Shown: piece by piece, positions 1 to 12,632 of the stretch
How the letters are laid out: every line of letters begins with the position of its first letter
Numbering within the stretch: position 1 is the stretch's first letter
Origin: Nocardioides pantholopis
Lineage (GTDB): Bacteria > Actinomycetota > Actinomycetes > Propionibacteriales > Nocardioidaceae
Length of the DNA stretch: 64,000 nt
Direction: 5' to 3'
Assembly: GCF_003710085.1 (NCBI RefSeq)
Contig: NZ_CP033324.1
Coordinates: 1-64,000 of the forward strand
Notes under the pieces: generated by a model
What the model was told of the DNA's origin: nothing
What the model saw: the letters and a program-made list of their open reading frames with translations, nothing else
The model's database searches: none
Position numbers and translations under genes: made by a program

Positions 1-128
1 CGCCTCGGTCGCGATGTGGATCACGCTCGACCGGTTCCACGCCACACCGACCCAGACGTCCGACCCAGACCCTCGACCCCGACGCTCTGACCAGCACCAG
101 ACCAGCACCGAGACGAAGGACCCGCACC
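1..128 (+). promoter_or_regulatory. dnaA upstream region (partial)
   Basis: This is the visible part of the leader before dnaA. It holds one DnaA-box-like 9-mer on the minus strand at 15-23 (TGTGGATCA, one base from the TTATCCACA complement) that could serve dnaA autoregulation, and a weak purine-rich stretch GACGAAGGA just before the GTG start. The rest of the promoter lies outside the window. Confidence 0.4.
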
Positions 129-1598
129 GTGGACCAGGACTCCTCCGAGCTCAGCACTGCCTGGCAGGGCGTCGTCGGCGACCTCCAGCCGAACCAGCGC
201 GCCTGGCTGCGGGCCAGCGAGCCGGTCACCCTGCACGGCAACACCGCGATCATCGCGGTGCCCAACGACTTCACCCGCGACCAGCTCGAGGGGCGCCTGC
301 GCGCCCAGCTCGAGGATGCGCTCACCATCGCCTTCGGGCGGGAGATCCGGATCGCGGTCACGGTGAACCCGGTCCTGGAGGAGCAGATCATCGAGCCGGC
401 TCCCCCCGCCGAGCCCGAGCACGAGGCGCCGGCAGATTATCGAGATGTCGACATGTCGACTGTCGGCGGCCTCGGCAGCCGCCGCCCGGCGCACGTCCCC
501 AGCGACGGCCACCTGCTGCCGCCCCCGATGGCCCCGGCGGCCCAGAAGCCGAACGCGCTCGAGACCCGGCTCAACCCCAAGTACACCTTCGAGACCTTCG
601 TGATCGGGTCGTCGAACCGGTTCCCGCACGCCGCGGCCGTCGCGGTGGCCGAGGCGCCGGGCAAGGCGTACAACCCGCTCCTGGTCTACGGCGACTCCGG
701 TCTGGGCAAGACCCACCTGCTGCACGCGATCGGCCACTACGTGCGCTCGCTCTACACCGGCGCGAAGGTGCGCTACGTGTCCAGCGAGGAGTTCACCAAC
801 GAGTTCATCAACGCGATCCGCGACGACCGGCAGGACCGGTTCAAGCGCCGCTACCGGGACGTCGACGTGCTCCTCATCGACGACATCCAGTTCCTGGAGG
901 GGAAGACCCAGACCCAGGAGGAGTTCTTCCACACCTTCAACACGCTCCACAACGCCAACAAGCAGATCGTCCTCACCTCCGACCGGCCGCCCAAGCGGCT
1001 CGAGGCGCTCGAGGACCGACTCCGCAACCGCTTCGAGTGGGGTCTGATCACCGACGTCCAGCCGCCGGACCTGGAGACCCGGATCGCGATCCTGCGCAAG
1101 AAGGCCGCGATGGACCGGCTCACGGCGCCGCCGGACGTGCTCGAGTTCATCGCCTCGAAGATCCAGACCAACATCCGCGAGCTCGAGGGTGCCCTGATCC
1201 GGGTCACCGCCTTCGCGAACCTCAACCGCCAGGAGGTCGACATGACCCTGGCCGAGATCGTGCTCAAGGACCTGATCCCCGAGGGCGGTGAGCCGGAGAT
1301 CACCGCCGCGCTGATCATCGCCCAGACCGCCGCGTACTTCGGCCTGTCCATCGAGGAGCTCACCGGTCCCAGCCGCGGGCGGCACCTGGTGATGGCCCGC
1401 CAGATCGCGATGTACCTGTGCCGCGAGCTCACCGCGCTGTCGCTGCCGAAGATCGGCGCCCAGTTCGGCAACCGCGACCACACGACCGTGATGTACGCCG
1501 ACCGGAAGATCAACCAGCTCCTGGCCGAGCGCCGGGCCGTGTTCAACCAGGTCAGCGAGCTCACCAATCGCGTCAAGATGCAGGCTCGCCAGTCCTGA
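129..1598 (+). CDS. dnaA: Chromosomal replication initiator protein DnaA
   Basis: DnaA is an AAA+ ATPase that binds DnaA boxes at oriC, melts the origin and helps load the helicase. The 489-residue protein has an N-terminal interaction domain (about 1-90) and a Pro-rich linker. The AAA+ core has Walker A GDSGLGKT (188-195) and Walker B VLLIDDIQF (247-255). The C-terminal DNA-binding domain carries the DHTTV signature used for box recognition. GTG at 129 gives a normal family N-terminus. A 16-bp GC palindrome at 1612-1627 lies just after the stop and may attenuate transcription. Family assignment is certain; the start is well supported. Confidence 0.98.
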   Translation: MDQDSSELSTAWQGVVGDLQPNQRAWLRASEPVTLHGNTAIIAVPNDFTRDQLEGRLRAQLEDALTIAFGREIRIAVTVNPVLEEQIIEPAPPAEPEHEAPADYRDVDMSTVGGLGSRRPAHVPSDGHLLPPPMAPAAQKPNALETRLNPKYTFETFVIGSSNRFPHAAAVAVAEAPGKAYNPLLVYGDSGLGKTHLLHAIGHYVRSLYTGAKVRYVSSEEFTNEFINAIRDDRQDRFKRRYRDVDVLLIDDIQFLEGKTQTQEEFFHTFNTLHNANKQIVLTSDRPPKRLEALEDRLRNRFEWGLITDVQPPDLETRIAILRKKAAMDRLTAPPDVLEFIASKIQTNIRELEGALIRVTAFANLNRQEVDMTLAEIVLKDLIPEGGEPEITAALIIAQTAAYFGLSIEELTGPSRGRHLVMARQIAMYLCRELTALSLPKIGAQFGNRDHTTVMYADRKINQLLAERRAVFNQVSELTNRVKMQARQS

Positions 1599-1649
1599 GA
1601 CCCGGCTCGATCCCGCCCGCGGGCGGGGGCCCGGCCAGGGCTCCCGACC

Positions 1650-1655
1650 TAGGTT
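1650..1655 (+). promoter_or_regulatory. -10 box of ohr, leaderless start
   Basis: TAGGTT is followed by exactly 6 nt and then ATG 1662. No GGAGG-like sequence lies before the start. This fits an actinobacterial -10 hexamer placing transcription start on or next to the start codon. Confidence 0.55.
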
Positions 1656-1661
1656 GGGCCC

Positions 1662-2078
1662 ATGAAACCTGCCTACACCGCCTCTGCAGCGTCCACCGGC
1701 GACGGCCGCAACGGCCACGTCCAGTCCACCGACGGGCTCCTCGACCTCGACGTCCGGGTTCCGAGCGAGATGGGCGGCCCCGGCGGCGCGACCAACCCCG
1801 AGCAGCTGTTCGCCGCCGGGTACGCCGCGTGCTTCCACTCCGCGCTCAAGGCGGTCGCTCGCAAGAGCGGCGCCGACACCACCGACTCCGAGGTCGTCGC
1901 GGACGTCTCGGTCGGTGACAACGGTGAGGGCGGCTTCGAGCTGGCCGTGCAGCTGGAGGTGACCCTGCCCGGCCTCGGCGCGGACGACGCCCGGGCCCTG
2001 GCCGAGCAGGCGCACCAGGTCTGCCCCTACTCCAACGCGACCCGCGGCAACATCGAGGTCACCCTCACCCTCGCCTGA
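1662..2078 (+). CDS. ohr: Organic hydroperoxide resistance protein (Ohr/OsmC family)
   Basis: A cytoplasmic thiol peroxidase that reduces organic hydroperoxides, normally using lipoyl thiols. Length (138 residues) is typical. Both catalytic cysteines are present in Ohr-type context: C57 in AAGYAACFHS and C121 in QVCPYSN. The conserved Arg16 (GDGRNGH) and the Glu in NPEQLF fit the active site. C121 followed by PYSNATRGN favours Ohr over OsmC. Its position between dnaA and the oriC region is unusual, since actinobacterial dnaA is normally followed directly by oriC and dnaN. It probably has its own leaderless promoter. No OhrR regulator is adjacent. Confidence 0.93.
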   Translation: MKPAYTASAASTGDGRNGHVQSTDGLLDLDVRVPSEMGGPGGATNPEQLFAAGYAACFHSALKAVARKSGADTTDSEVVADVSVGDNGEGGFELAVQLEVTLPGLGADDARALAEQAHQVCPYSNATRGNIEVTLTLA

Positions 2079-2530
2079 TCACGCCTGATCCGCGCCTGAC
2101 GCGCGGTGGGCGCCGGCCGATCCGGCCCCCGGTCGATGTGGATTACCTGTTATTCGGGACGACCACCCACGGGGACACCCTGTGGACGAACCGGTAACTA
2201 CCACGTCCCCCGGGGGCCGGGTCCACATCGCCGTCCGAGTGTTCACGAGTTCCTGCACAGCCCCTGTGCACCCGACTCGCCGCGCTGACCAGCACGAACC
2301 CGAGTTATCCACAGAGTCCACCGACCCTATGACTCCCACGTACCTCTAGATCAGTCGATGACCAGGAAACGTCAAACTTGCCGACCTCCTGGGGATAACC
2401 CGGTGCGGCCCGGCCCGCACCGAACCGAACCGATCCGCGCGAACTGGGCCAAGAACGCCCACTGCTGCCGCCGAGGGCGACCTCATGGCAGGATGCGGAT
2501 CCCAAGAGCCGACCCCTGAAGGACCACATC
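2079..2530. other. Origin of replication region (oriC)
   Basis: A 452-bp gene-free stretch before dnaN, the usual actinobacterial oriC position. DnaA-box-like 9-mers: perfect TTATCCACA at 2305-2313 (+), TGTGGATTA at 2137-2145 (-, one mismatch), TGTGGACGA at 2181-2189 (-, one mismatch to the TTGTCCACA form) and TGGGGATAA at 2390-2398 (-, one mismatch). An inverted repeat TGCACAG/CTGTGCA sits near 2253-2270. The least GC-rich part, about 2330-2385, is a candidate unwinding element. The box count is low for an actinobacterial origin, where more than ten weak boxes are common. Short open frames across this stretch look spurious. Confidence 0.8.
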
Positions 2531-3670
2531 GTGAAGTTCCGCGTCGAGCGCGACGTGCTCGCGGACGCCGTCGCCTGGGCTGCCCGCAGCCTCCCGGTCC
2601 GTCCCAGCGTCCCCGTCCTGGCCGGGCTGCTGATCGATGCGACCGAGGAGGGCCTGGTGCTCTCCACCTTCGACTACGAGACCTCCGCTCGGGCGACGCT
2701 GAAGGCCGACGTCAGCGACGACGGCCGGGCCCTGGTCAGCGGTCGGCTGCTCGCCGACATCTGCCGCAGCCTCCCGGCCAAGCCGGTGGAGATGGTCCTC
2801 GACGGCACCCGGGTCTCGCTGACCTGCGGCTCGGCCCGCTTCAGCCTCCAGACCATGCCGGTCGACGACTACCCGGCGCTGCCCGAGATGCCGGCCGCGA
2901 CCGGCACCGTGCAGAGCGACCTGTTCGCGCACGCCGTCTCCCAGGCCGTGACCGCCGCCGGGCGCGACGACATGCTCCCGGTGCTGACCGGCGTCCGCGT
3001 CGAGATCGACGGCTCGACGATCTCGCTGCTGGCCACCGACCGGTTCCGGCTCTCCCAGCGCGAGCTCGGCTGGGACCCCCGCACCCCCGACGAGTCGGTG
3101 GCCGCGCTGGTGCCCGCCAAGGTTCTCGGCGAGACCGCGAAGTCCCTGACCGCCGGCAGCGAGGTCACGATCGCGCTCGCCACCAGCGGGACCGGCGAGG
3201 GCATCATCGGCTTCGAGGGCGCGGCCGCCGGCGGCGTACGCCGGACCACCACCCGCCTGCTCGACGGCGAGTTCCCCAAGGTCCGCAGCCTGTTCCCCAA
3301 CGAGCACCTCACGGTCGCGAAGGTCGACAAGGCCGCGCTGGTCGAGTCGGTCAAGCGCGTCGCCCTGGTGGCCGAGCGCAACACCGCCGTCCAGCTGAAG
3401 TTCAGCGACGGCGTGCTCACCCTCGACGCCGGCTCCGGCGACGAGGCGCAGGCCTCGGAGTCGATCCCCGCCGACATCGAGGGCGAGGACATCGTGACCG
3501 GGTTCAACCCGCAGTTCCTGCTCGACGGCCTGACCGCGATCGACGAGGCCGTTGTCGAGCTGGCCTTCACCCAGGCGTCCAAGCCGGTGGTGATCAGCGG
3601 CTCGGTCACCGAGGACGGCAAGGACCCGGGCTTCCGCTACCTCCTGATGCCGCGCCGGCTGCTGTCCTGA
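2531..3670 (+). CDS. dnaN: DNA polymerase III beta sliding clamp
   Basis: The clamp tethers polymerase III to DNA and is a hub for repair proteins. The 379-residue protein has the usual three-fold clamp layout and ends LMPRRLLS, the normal C-terminal family signature (L-M-P-x-R). The GTG start at 2531 gives MKFRVERDVLADAV, the expected N-terminus. It is followed 33 bp after its stop by the promoter-like TAGCGT (3700-3705) of gnd, so gnd may be transcribed separately. Confidence 0.97.
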   Translation: MKFRVERDVLADAVAWAARSLPVRPSVPVLAGLLIDATEEGLVLSTFDYETSARATLKADVSDDGRALVSGRLLADICRSLPAKPVEMVLDGTRVSLTCGSARFSLQTMPVDDYPALPEMPAATGTVQSDLFAHAVSQAVTAAGRDDMLPVLTGVRVEIDGSTISLLATDRFRLSQRELGWDPRTPDESVAALVPAKVLGETAKSLTAGSEVTIALATSGTGEGIIGFEGAAAGGVRRTTTRLLDGEFPKVRSLFPNEHLTVAKVDKAALVESVKRVALVAERNTAVQLKFSDGVLTLDAGSGDEAQASESIPADIEGEDIVTGFNPQFLLDGLTAIDEAVVELAFTQASKPVVISGSVTEDGKDPGFRYLLMPRRLLS

Positions 3671-3742
3671 CCCTCGGGGCCGGCTCACGCCTGGCGGACT
3701 AGCGTGGGAGCGGACCTGTGCGCGACGACGAGGAGACGTGAG

Positions 3743-4723
3743 ATGGACATCGGACTCATCGGCCTGGGCAAGATGGGCGGCAACATGCGCGAGCGGTTGC
3801 GCCGCGGCGGCCACACGGTCGTCGGGTACGACCGCAACCCGGACCTGGCCGACGTCGACTCGCTCGCCGACCTGGTGGCGGCGCTGCCGTCGCCCAAGGT
3901 CGTGTGGGTGATGGTCCCGGCCGGGGCCGCGACCCAGCAGACGATCAACGAGCTCGGCGACCTCCTGGGCGAGGGCGACGTGGTCGTCGACGGCGGCAAC
4001 TCGCGCTGGACCGACGACCTCGAGCACGCCGAGCAGCTGGCCGCCCGCGGCATCGGCTTCGTCGACTGCGGCGTCTCCGGCGGCGTCTGGGGCCTCGAGA
4101 ACGGCTACGCCCTGATGTACGGCGGCGACCCGGAGCACGTCGCGAAGGTCCAACCGGTCTTCGACACCCTCAAGCCGGAGGGCGACTTCGGCTCCGTGCA
4201 CGCCGGGAAGGTCGGCGCCGGCCACTTCTCGAAGATGGTCCACAACGGCATCGAGTACGCGATCATGCAGTCCTACGCCGAGGGCTGGGAGCTGCTCGAG
4301 AAGGTCGACATGGTCGAGAACGTCACCGAGGTGCTGCGCTCCTGGCGCGAGGGCACGGTGATCCGCTCCTGGCTGCTGGACCTGCTGGTCGCGGCGCTCG
4401 ACGACCAGCCCAACCTCGAGGGGATCCGCGGGTACGCCGAGGACTCCGGCGAGGGCCGCTGGACCGTGGAGGCCGGCATCGAGCACGCGGTGGCGACGCC
4501 GGCGATCACCGCCGCGCTGTACGCACGCTTCGTCTCCCGCCAGGACGACTCGCCGGCCATGAAGGCGGTGGCCGCCATGCGCAACCAGTTCGGCGGGCAC
4601 GCGATGCAGACCTCCGCCCCCAAGGGCGGCGACGCCCCGTCCGCGGGGCGGACCGACCCGGAGCAGTCCGAGACGGCCCGGCAGGCGGGGTCCGGCGCCG
4701 AGTCGAGCCCTGCGGAGAGCTAG
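3743..4723 (+). CDS. gnd: 6-phosphogluconate dehydrogenase, decarboxylating (short NAD-type)
   Basis: Oxidises and decarboxylates 6-phosphogluconate to ribulose 5-phosphate in the pentose phosphate pathway. At 326 residues this is the short (GndA-like) form, not the roughly 480-residue NADP form. Visible motifs are the N-terminal Rossmann loop GLIGLGKMGGN (4-14), the substrate-loop motif DCGVSGGVWGLENGY, and the catalytic region HFSKMVHNGIEY with Lys and Asn. ATG 3743, preceded by GAGGAG, is preferred over an upstream ATG at 3704 whose extension looks non-coding. The last 40 residues are hydrophilic and low-complexity. The gene sits between dnaN and recF as in other actinobacteria. Confidence 0.95.
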   Translation: MDIGLIGLGKMGGNMRERLRRGGHTVVGYDRNPDLADVDSLADLVAALPSPKVVWVMVPAGAATQQTINELGDLLGEGDVVVDGGNSRWTDDLEHAEQLAARGIGFVDCGVSGGVWGLENGYALMYGGDPEHVAKVQPVFDTLKPEGDFGSVHAGKVGAGHFSKMVHNGIEYAIMQSYAEGWELLEKVDMVENVTEVLRSWREGTVIRSWLLDLLVAALDDQPNLEGIRGYAEDSGEGRWTVEAGIEHAVATPAITAALYARFVSRQDDSPAMKAVAAMRNQFGGHAMQTSAPKGGDAPSAGRTDPEQSETARQAGSGAESSPAES

Positions 4724-4729
4724 CCGCCG

Positions 4730-5881
4730 TTGTACGTCTCGCACCTGACCCTGCACGACTTCCGCTCCTACGCGACCGCGGAGGTCCCGCTGGAGCCCGG
4801 CGTCACCGCGTTCGTCGGCCGCAACGGGCAGGGCAAGACGAACCTGGTCGAGGCGATCGACTACCTCTCCCGGCTCTCCTCGCACCGGGTCGCGGCCGAC
4901 GCGCCGCTGATCCGATCCGGTGCGGAGCGCGCCGTGGTCCGCGCGGCAGTGGTCCGCGACGGGCGGACCGCGATCCTCGAGGTCGAGCTGGTCCCCGGGA
5001 AGGCCAACCGGGCGCGGGTGAACCGGGCCGCGCTGCCCCGGGCCCGCGACATCGTCGGCCTGGTCCGGACCGTGCTGTTCTCCCCCGAGGACCTGACACT
5101 GGTCAAGGGAGACCCGTCGGACCGCCGGCGGTTCCTCGACGACCTGCTGGTGCTGCGCGCCCCCCGCCTCGCGGGGGTGCGCTCGGACTACGACCGGATC
5201 CTCAAGCAGCGCAACTCGCTGCTCAAGACCGCCGGGGCCGCGCGCCGCGGCAGCTCCTCGCAGGAGGCGGCGCTGTCCACGCTCGGCGTCTGGGACGACC
5301 ACCTGGCCCGCACCGGCGCCGAGCTGCTGGCCCAGCGCCTGGCACTGGTCGACGCGCTGGCGCCGTACGTCGGGAAGGCCTACGAGACAGTCGCCCGGGG
5401 CGCGACCCGGGACGACGCCGAGATCGGCTACCGCGCGTCGCTGGACCTGGCCGGCGCCACCGACCGGGACGACCTGGCCCGGCTGCTGCTCGCCGAGGTC
5501 GAGCGGCGCCGCAACGACGAGCTGGACCGCGGGATCTCGCTGGTCGGCCCGCACCGCGACGAGCTGGTGCTGACCCTGGGCCACGGCGCCGGGGAGAGCC
5601 TCCCGGTCAAGGGCTACGCCTCGCACGGGGAGTCCTGGTCCTTCGCGCTGGCGCTGCGGCTGGCCTCCTACGACCTGCTGCGCTCCGACGGCGACGACCC
5701 GATCCTGATCCTCGACGACGTCTTCGCCGAGCTCGACACCGAGCGGCGCGCGCAGCTGGCCGAGCTGGTGGCCGGCGCGGAGCAGGTGCTGGTCACCGCC
5801 GCGGTCGGCGCCGACGTCCCGCCCGCCCTCGCCGGGACGAGGTACGCCGTGGCCGGCGGGGAGATCACCCGTGAGTCCTGA
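4730..5881 (+). CDS. recF: DNA replication and repair protein RecF
   Basis: An SMC-like ATPase that helps load RecA at gapped DNA. The 383-residue protein has Walker A GRNGQGKT (30-37), the ABC-type signature region around LVGPHRDEL, and Walker [13 protein letters not shown]. The start is TTG at 4730, with a GGAGAG site overlapping the gnd stop codon. TTG is supported because [14 protein letters not shown] is the canonical RecF N-terminus and no ATG or GTG fits. The end overlaps the next gene by 11 bp, indicating translational coupling. Confidence 0.96.
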   Translation: MYVSHLTLHDFRSYATAEVPLEPGVTAFVGRNGQGKTNLVEAIDYLSRLSSHRVAADAPLIRSGAERAVVRAAVVRDGRTAILEVELVPGKANRARVNRAALPRARDIVGLVRTVLFSPEDLTLVKGDPSDRRRFLDDLLVLRAPRLAGVRSDYDRILKQRNSLLKTAGAARRGSSSQEAALSTLGVWDDHLARTGAELLAQRLALVDALAPYVGKAYETVARGATRDDAEIGYRASLDLAGATDRDDLARLLLAEVERRRNDELDRGISLVGPHRDELVLTLGHGAGESLPVKGYASHGESWSFALALRLASYDLLRSDGDDPILILDDVFAELDTERRAQLAELVAGAEQVLVTAAVGADVPPALAGTRYAVAGGEITRES

Positions 5882-6482
5882 CCCGGTCCGCCCGGAGGAA
5901 CCCGGTGAGCCCGGCGAGGACACTGAGGGCATCGTGAGCGGCCCCGCCACCCCGGAGCCGGACGCCGGAGCCGACCCGGCGCACGACGACGACGGCCTGG
6001 ACCTGGCCCGGTCGATCGCGCGGGCGACGGCGTCCTCCTCGCCGGCCGCCCGCCGCAAGCCGCGCCGGGGGAACCGGGACGGCGGTCCGGGCCGGGGCCG
6101 GGTCAGCGGCGCGCATCCCGACGACCGCGATCCCCAGCTGCTCGACGTCACGCTGGCGCGCCTGGTCGGCGACCGCGGCTGGGAGCTGGACCTGCGGGTC
6201 CAGGGCGTCTTCGGCCGGTGGGAGGAGCTGGTCGGCGCGGAGGTCGCCCAGCACTGCACGCCGGAGACCTTCGAGGACGGCAAGCTCGTGGTGCGCACCG
6301 ACTCCACCGCCTGGGCGACCCAGCTGCGGCTGCTGGCGCCCACGGTCGTGCGCCGCCTCAACGAGGAGCTCGGGCACGGCGTCGTGGTGCTGATCGAGGT
6401 CCTCGGTCCGCACCTGCCGACGTGGAAGAAGGGCCTGCGCTCCTCCCGTGACGGCCGCGGTCCGCGCGACACCTACGGCTGA
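5871..6482 (+). CDS. DUF721 (DciA-like) protein
   Basis: A 203-residue protein with a disordered, charged N-terminal half (about 1-85) and a C-terminal DUF721 domain (about 85-195) containing [15 protein letters not shown] and [18 protein letters not shown]721/DciA proteins load or regulate the replicative helicase in bacteria lacking DnaC/DnaI, and the gene is next to recF in most actinobacteria. The GTG start lies inside recF (11-bp overlap), so expression is probably coupled. Family is clear; helicase loading is inferred from studied homologues. Confidence 0.88.
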   Translation: MSPDPVRPEEPGEPGEDTEGIVSGPATPEPDAGADPAHDDDGLDLARSIARATASSSPAARRKPRRGNRDGGPGRGRVSGAHPDDRDPQLLDVTLARLVGDRGWELDLRVQGVFGRWEELVGAEVAQHCTPETFEDGKLVVRTDSTAWATQLRLLAPTVVRRLNEELGHGVVVLIEVLGPHLPTWKKGLRSSRDGRGPRDTYG

Positions 6483-6750
6483 GCGTCGGTCGGCGACAGG
6501 AGCCGCCACGCAGGCGTTCTCGCGGCCCCTCCGACGTACCGGCCCCTCACTGGCACCCTGCGGGACGCTCTGGTCCGCCTTCACGGGCTCCCCAGCGGCC
6601 AGTTCCGGCCCCGATCATCCCCAGCCGGCGGGTGGATGCGTGGATTCGGGCCCGCCGGCGGGTAACATGGTCGGTTGGGTCGCCGTGCGCGACCCGACTC
6701 ATGTCGCGCTCGTCTCGAGCACGCTCAAGAACGTTCAAGAAGAGGTGGCC
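6483..6750 (+). promoter_or_regulatory. gyrB promoter/leader region
   Basis: A 268-bp gap before gyrB. TAACAT at 6663-6668 is a plausible -10 hexamer giving a leader of about 75 nt. GC-rich inverted segments (gccggcggg, cccgccggcgggt) lie directly upstream. The sequence AAGAAGAGGTGG precedes ATG 6751 and supports that start over upstream in-frame codons. Confidence 0.4.
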
Positions 6751-8868
6751 ATGCCTGGGGACCAGTCTGTCGAGCAGGATCCTGCCGAGACCCCGGAGAA
6801 GAGTGCCCCACTGCGCAGCAACAACGTCGACACGGCGTACGACGCGTCGGCGATCCAGGTCCTCGAGGGCCTGGAGGCGGTCCGCAAGCGTCCCGGCATG
6901 TACATCGGCTCGACCGGTGAGCGCGGCCTGCACCACCTGATCTGGGAGATCGTCGACAACGCGGTCGACGAGGCGCTCGCCGGGCACTGCGACCGGATCG
7001 TGCTGACCCTGTGCGCGGACGGCGCGGTCAAGGTCGAGGACAACGGCCGCGGCATCCCCACCGACACCGCGCCCGGCCAGGACATGCCAGCGGTCACGAT
7101 GGCGCTGACGATGCTGCACGCCGGCGGCAAGTTCGGCGGTGGCGGCTACAAGGTCTCCGGCGGTCTGCACGGCGTCGGCGTCTCGGTCGTCAACGCGCTC
7201 TCCTCGCACCTGATCGTGGACGTGCGCAACCGCGGCCACCTGTGGCGCCAGTCCTTCACGATCGGCGAGCCGGACGGCCCGCTGGAGCAGGTCCGCGCGC
7301 TCGAGCCGGGCGAGGGCACCGGCACCACCGTCACCTACTGGGCCTCGGAGGAGATCTTCGAGACCACGACGTACTCCCTGGAGACGATCACCAACCGGAT
7401 CCGCGAGATGGCCTTCCTCAACAAGGGGCTGGAGATCGTCGTGCGCGACGAGCGCCCCGCGGCCGAGGAGGTCATCGACGCGATCGAGGGCGACACCGTC
7501 GCCACCCCGTCCGAGGCCAGCGTCGCCGACGGCCCGCGCCGCGGCGAGGCCGGCGGCATCGAGCAGGTCTTCAAGTACGACCGCGGCCTGGTCGACTACG
7601 TCGAGTACCTCAACCGGCGCAAGGACAAGGCCAACCCGACGATCATCTCCTTCGAGGCCGAGACCCCCGAGCACGTCGAGAACCACATGTCGCTCGAGGT
7701 CGCGATGCAGTGGAACACGACGTTCAACGAGTCGGTCCACACCTTCGCGAACACGATCAACACCCACGAGGGCGGCACCCACGAGGAGGGCTTCCGGGCC
7801 GCGCTCACCTCCCTGGTCAACAACTGGGGCGAGGAGTGGGGCCTGATCAAGAAGCCCGAGGACCGGGTGAAGGGCGACGACATCCGCGAGGGCCTGACCG
7901 CGATCATCTCGGTCAAGCTCGGCGAGCCGCAGTTCGAGGGCCAGACCAAGACCAAGCTCGGCAACACCGAGGCCAAGGGCTTCGTCCAGCGCCTGATGAA
8001 CGACCAGCTCGGCGCCTGGCTGGAGCAGAACCCCGCCGAGGGCCGCGACATCGTTCGCAAGGCCCAGGCCGCCGCGCAGGCGCGGATCGCGGCCCGCAAG
8101 GCCCGCGACCTGGCGCGCAACCGCAAGGGGATCCTCGGCGGCGGCGGCCTGCCGGGCAAGCTCTCGGACTGCCAGTCCACGAACCCGGCCGAGTGCGAGG
8201 TCTTCATCGTCGAGGGCGACTCCGCCGGTGGCTCGGCCCGCCAGGGCCGCGACCCCCGGATCCAGGCGATCCTGCCGATCCGCGGAAAGATCCTCAACGT
8301 CGAGAAGGCCCGCCTGGACCGGATCCTGGGCAACCAGGAGGTCCAGTCGATCGTCTCCGCGATGGGCACCGGGATCCAGGAAGACTTCGACATCGACAAG
8401 CTGCGCTACCACAAGGTCGTGCTGATGGCCGACGCCGACGTCGACGGCCACCACATCAACACGCTGCTGCTGACGCTGCTGTTCCGCTTCATGAAGCCGC
8501 TGATCGACCACGGCCACGTCTACATGGCCCAGCCGCCGCTGTACCGGCTGCGCTGGAACAAGCCCCACGAGCACGAGTTCGTCTACTCCGACGCCGAGCG
8601 CGACGCGCTGATGGCCGCGGGCCTCGAGGCCGGCAAGAAGCTGCCCAAGGAGAACCCGGTCCAGCGCTACAAGGGTCTGGGCGAGATGAACGCCAAGGAG
8701 CTGTGGGAGACCACGATGGACCCCGACCAGCGGCTGATGCTGCAGGTCACGCTCGAGGACGCCGCCCAGGCCGACGAGATCTTCTCGATCCTGATGGGCG
8801 AGGACGTCGAGCAGCGGCGCTCGTTCATCCAGCGCAACGCCAAGGACGTCCGATTCCTCGACATCTGA
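6751..8868 (+). CDS. gyrB: DNA gyrase subunit B
   Basis: The ATPase subunit of gyrase (GyrA2GyrB2), which introduces negative supercoils. The 705-residue protein has a GHKL ATPase domain with [22 protein letters not shown] and [14 protein letters not shown]. It also has the transducer and a TOPRIM domain with [15 protein letters not shown] and the metal-binding DADVDGHHI. The C-terminal tail ends [11 protein letters not shown] as in other GyrB. The start at 6751 removes a poorly conserved N-terminal extension that an earlier in-frame start would add. gyrA begins 91 bp downstream. Confidence 0.97.
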   Translation: MPGDQSVEQDPAETPEKSAPLRSNNVDTAYDASAIQVLEGLEAVRKRPGMYIGSTGERGLHHLIWEIVDNAVDEALAGHCDRIVLTLCADGAVKVEDNGRGIPTDTAPGQDMPAVTMALTMLHAGGKFGGGGYKVSGGLHGVGVSVVNALSSHLIVDVRNRGHLWRQSFTIGEPDGPLEQVRALEPGEGTGTTVTYWASEEIFETTTYSLETITNRIREMAFLNKGLEIVVRDERPAAEEVIDAIEGDTVATPSEASVADGPRRGEAGGIEQVFKYDRGLVDYVEYLNRRKDKANPTIISFEAETPEHVENHMSLEVAMQWNTTFNESVHTFANTINTHEGGTHEEGFRAALTSLVNNWGEEWGLIKKPEDRVKGDDIREGLTAIISVKLGEPQFEGQTKTKLGNTEAKGFVQRLMNDQLGAWLEQNPAEGRDIVRKAQAAAQARIAARKARDLARNRKGILGGGGLPGKLSDCQSTNPAECEVFIVEGDSAGGSARQGRDPRIQAILPIRGKILNVEKARLDRILGNQEVQSIVSAMGTGIQEDFDIDKLRYHKVVLMADADVDGHHINTLLLTLLFRFMKPLIDHGHVYMAQPPLYRLRWNKPHEHEFVYSDAERDALMAAGLEAGKKLPKENPVQRYKGLGEMNAKELWETTMDPDQRLMLQVTLEDAAQADEIFSILMGEDVEQRRSFIQRNAKDVRFLDI

Positions 8869-8959
8869 GGTCCGCAGGATGGCGAGCAGTTCCTACGGAG
8901 CTATTCGACTCTCTAAGACGAGAACTAGAAACCGCTAGAAGCACCGAGAGAGAGCAATC

Positions 8960-11709
<2,750 letters not shown>

Positions 11710-11710
<1 letters not shown>

Positions 11711-12249
11711 TGCCGGACCGTTCCGCCGAGACCACCTCGATCCGCCCAGCCCCGGGTGAGGGCCCGGACGACACAGCCGTCCGGCCGCCCCTGAGCCAGC
11801 GGATCCAGGGCCGGCTCGCCGGCGCCGCGGAGGAGCACCGCTCCAACGCCCAGACCGCGAAGCCCGACCAGCAGCGGCGCCCGCGCCGGGCGCGGCTGCG
11901 GCTGACCAGGGTCGACCCCTGGTCGGTGATGAAGACCTCGTTCCTGCTCGCGATCGCCTTCGGCGTCGTCACGGTGGTCGCGGTCCTGATGGTGTGGTCG
12001 GTCCTCGGCGCCGCCGGCGTCTGGGAGTCGATCAACGCCTCGGTCCGCGACATCGTCGGCGGCGACGACGGCGCCGACTTCGACATCGAGAACTACCTCG
12101 GGACCACCCGGGTCGTGGGCTTCACGATGCTGGTGGCGGTGGTCGACGTCGTACTGCTGACCGCGGTCGCCACCCTGGGCGCGTTCCTGTACAACATGGC
12201 GGCCGCCCTGCTGGGCGGCGTCGAGGTCACCCTCTCCGAGGACAACTGA
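11710..12249 (+). CDS. DUF3566 membrane protein
   Basis: A 179-residue inner-membrane protein. It has a hydrophilic basic N-terminus (1-70), then two membrane segments (about 75-100 and 132-160) separated by an acidic loop, and a short acidic C-terminus. The DUF3566 family is found directly after gyrA throughout the actinobacteria. Its start shares one base with the gyrA stop (TGATG), so the two are one transcription unit. Molecular function is unknown; the linkage suggests membrane or division-related work, but nothing in the sequence proves it. Confidence 0.85.
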
Positions 12250-12275
12250 GACCGCCCCTCCCCGGGGACGCCGTT

Positions 12276-12305
12276 TTGTCCGGCTCCTCCGGGGTGGGGT
12301 AGTCT
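12276..12305 (+). promoter_or_regulatory. Promoter of the tRNA-Ile gene
   Basis: TTGTCC (12276-12281), an 18-bp spacer and TAGTCT (12300-12305) form a good housekeeping promoter about 50 bp before the mature tRNA end. The transcript would begin near 12312. Confidence 0.55.
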
Positions 12306-12313
12306 CTCCCCTC

Positions 12314-12335
12314 GGTCGGCCCCCTCGGGCCGACC
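12314..12335 (+). terminator. Hairpin before tRNA-Ile (leader or terminator)
   Basis: Perfect 9-bp stem GGTCGGCCC / GGGCCGACC with a 4-nt loop. It lies downstream of the candidate tRNA promoter. It could end gyrA-DUF3566 transcription or form part of the pre-tRNA leader. There is no T tract. Confidence 0.4.
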
Positions 12336-12354
12336 GCCGGCGCGTGCCGGTAGC

Positions 12355-12428
12355 GGGCCTATAGCTCAGACGGTTAGAGCGCTTCCCTGATAAGGAAGAG
12401 GTCACAGGTTCAAGTCCTGTTAGGCCCA
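12355..12428 (+). tRNA. tRNA-Ile(GAT)
   Basis: Cloverleaf with acceptor GGGCCTA paired to TAGGCCC, anticodon loop CTGATAA with GAT at 12389-12391, T arm containing GGTTCAAGTCC, and discriminator A. The CCA end is encoded (12429-12431). It decodes AUC/AUU isoleucine codons. Its place after gyrA is standard in actinobacteria. Confidence 0.97.
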
Positions 12429-12472
12429 CCACGCACGACCACCAGGTCGGCGCCCCGCGCACAGGAGGCTCG

Positions 12473-12616
12473 ATGAAGAAGCTCGTCTGGCTGCTCCTCG
12501 CCGGCATCGGCGCCGCCTTCGCGAAGAAGAAGTTCGACGAGGGTCGCGCCGAGGAGGCCCTGTGGGCCGAGGCCACCGACTCCGTCACCCGGAACGGCGG
12601 CTCCGCCCGGGGCTGA
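12473..12616 (+). CDS. DLW-39 family small protein
   Basis: A 47-residue protein: [18 protein letters not shown], a basic KKKF patch, then an acidic stretch with ALWAEATD, the counterpart of the D-L-W motif that names this actinobacterial family. One short hydrophobic segment (about 4-17) could be a membrane anchor. AGGAGG at 12463-12468 is a strong ribosome site for ATG 12473. It lies between two tRNA genes, its usual family position. Function unknown. Confidence 0.85.
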   Translation: MKKLVWLLLAGIGAAFAKKKFDEGRAEEALWAEATDSVTRNGGSARG

Positions 12617-12632
12617 TCCCCGTCCCACACCG

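Noticed and set aside
2483..6472. A very long open frame on the minus strand opposite dnaN, gnd, recF and DUF721
   Set aside because: It is the mirror of GC-rich codons. Its translation is low-complexity and Arg/Gly/Val-rich with no domain, and the plus-strand genes are certain.
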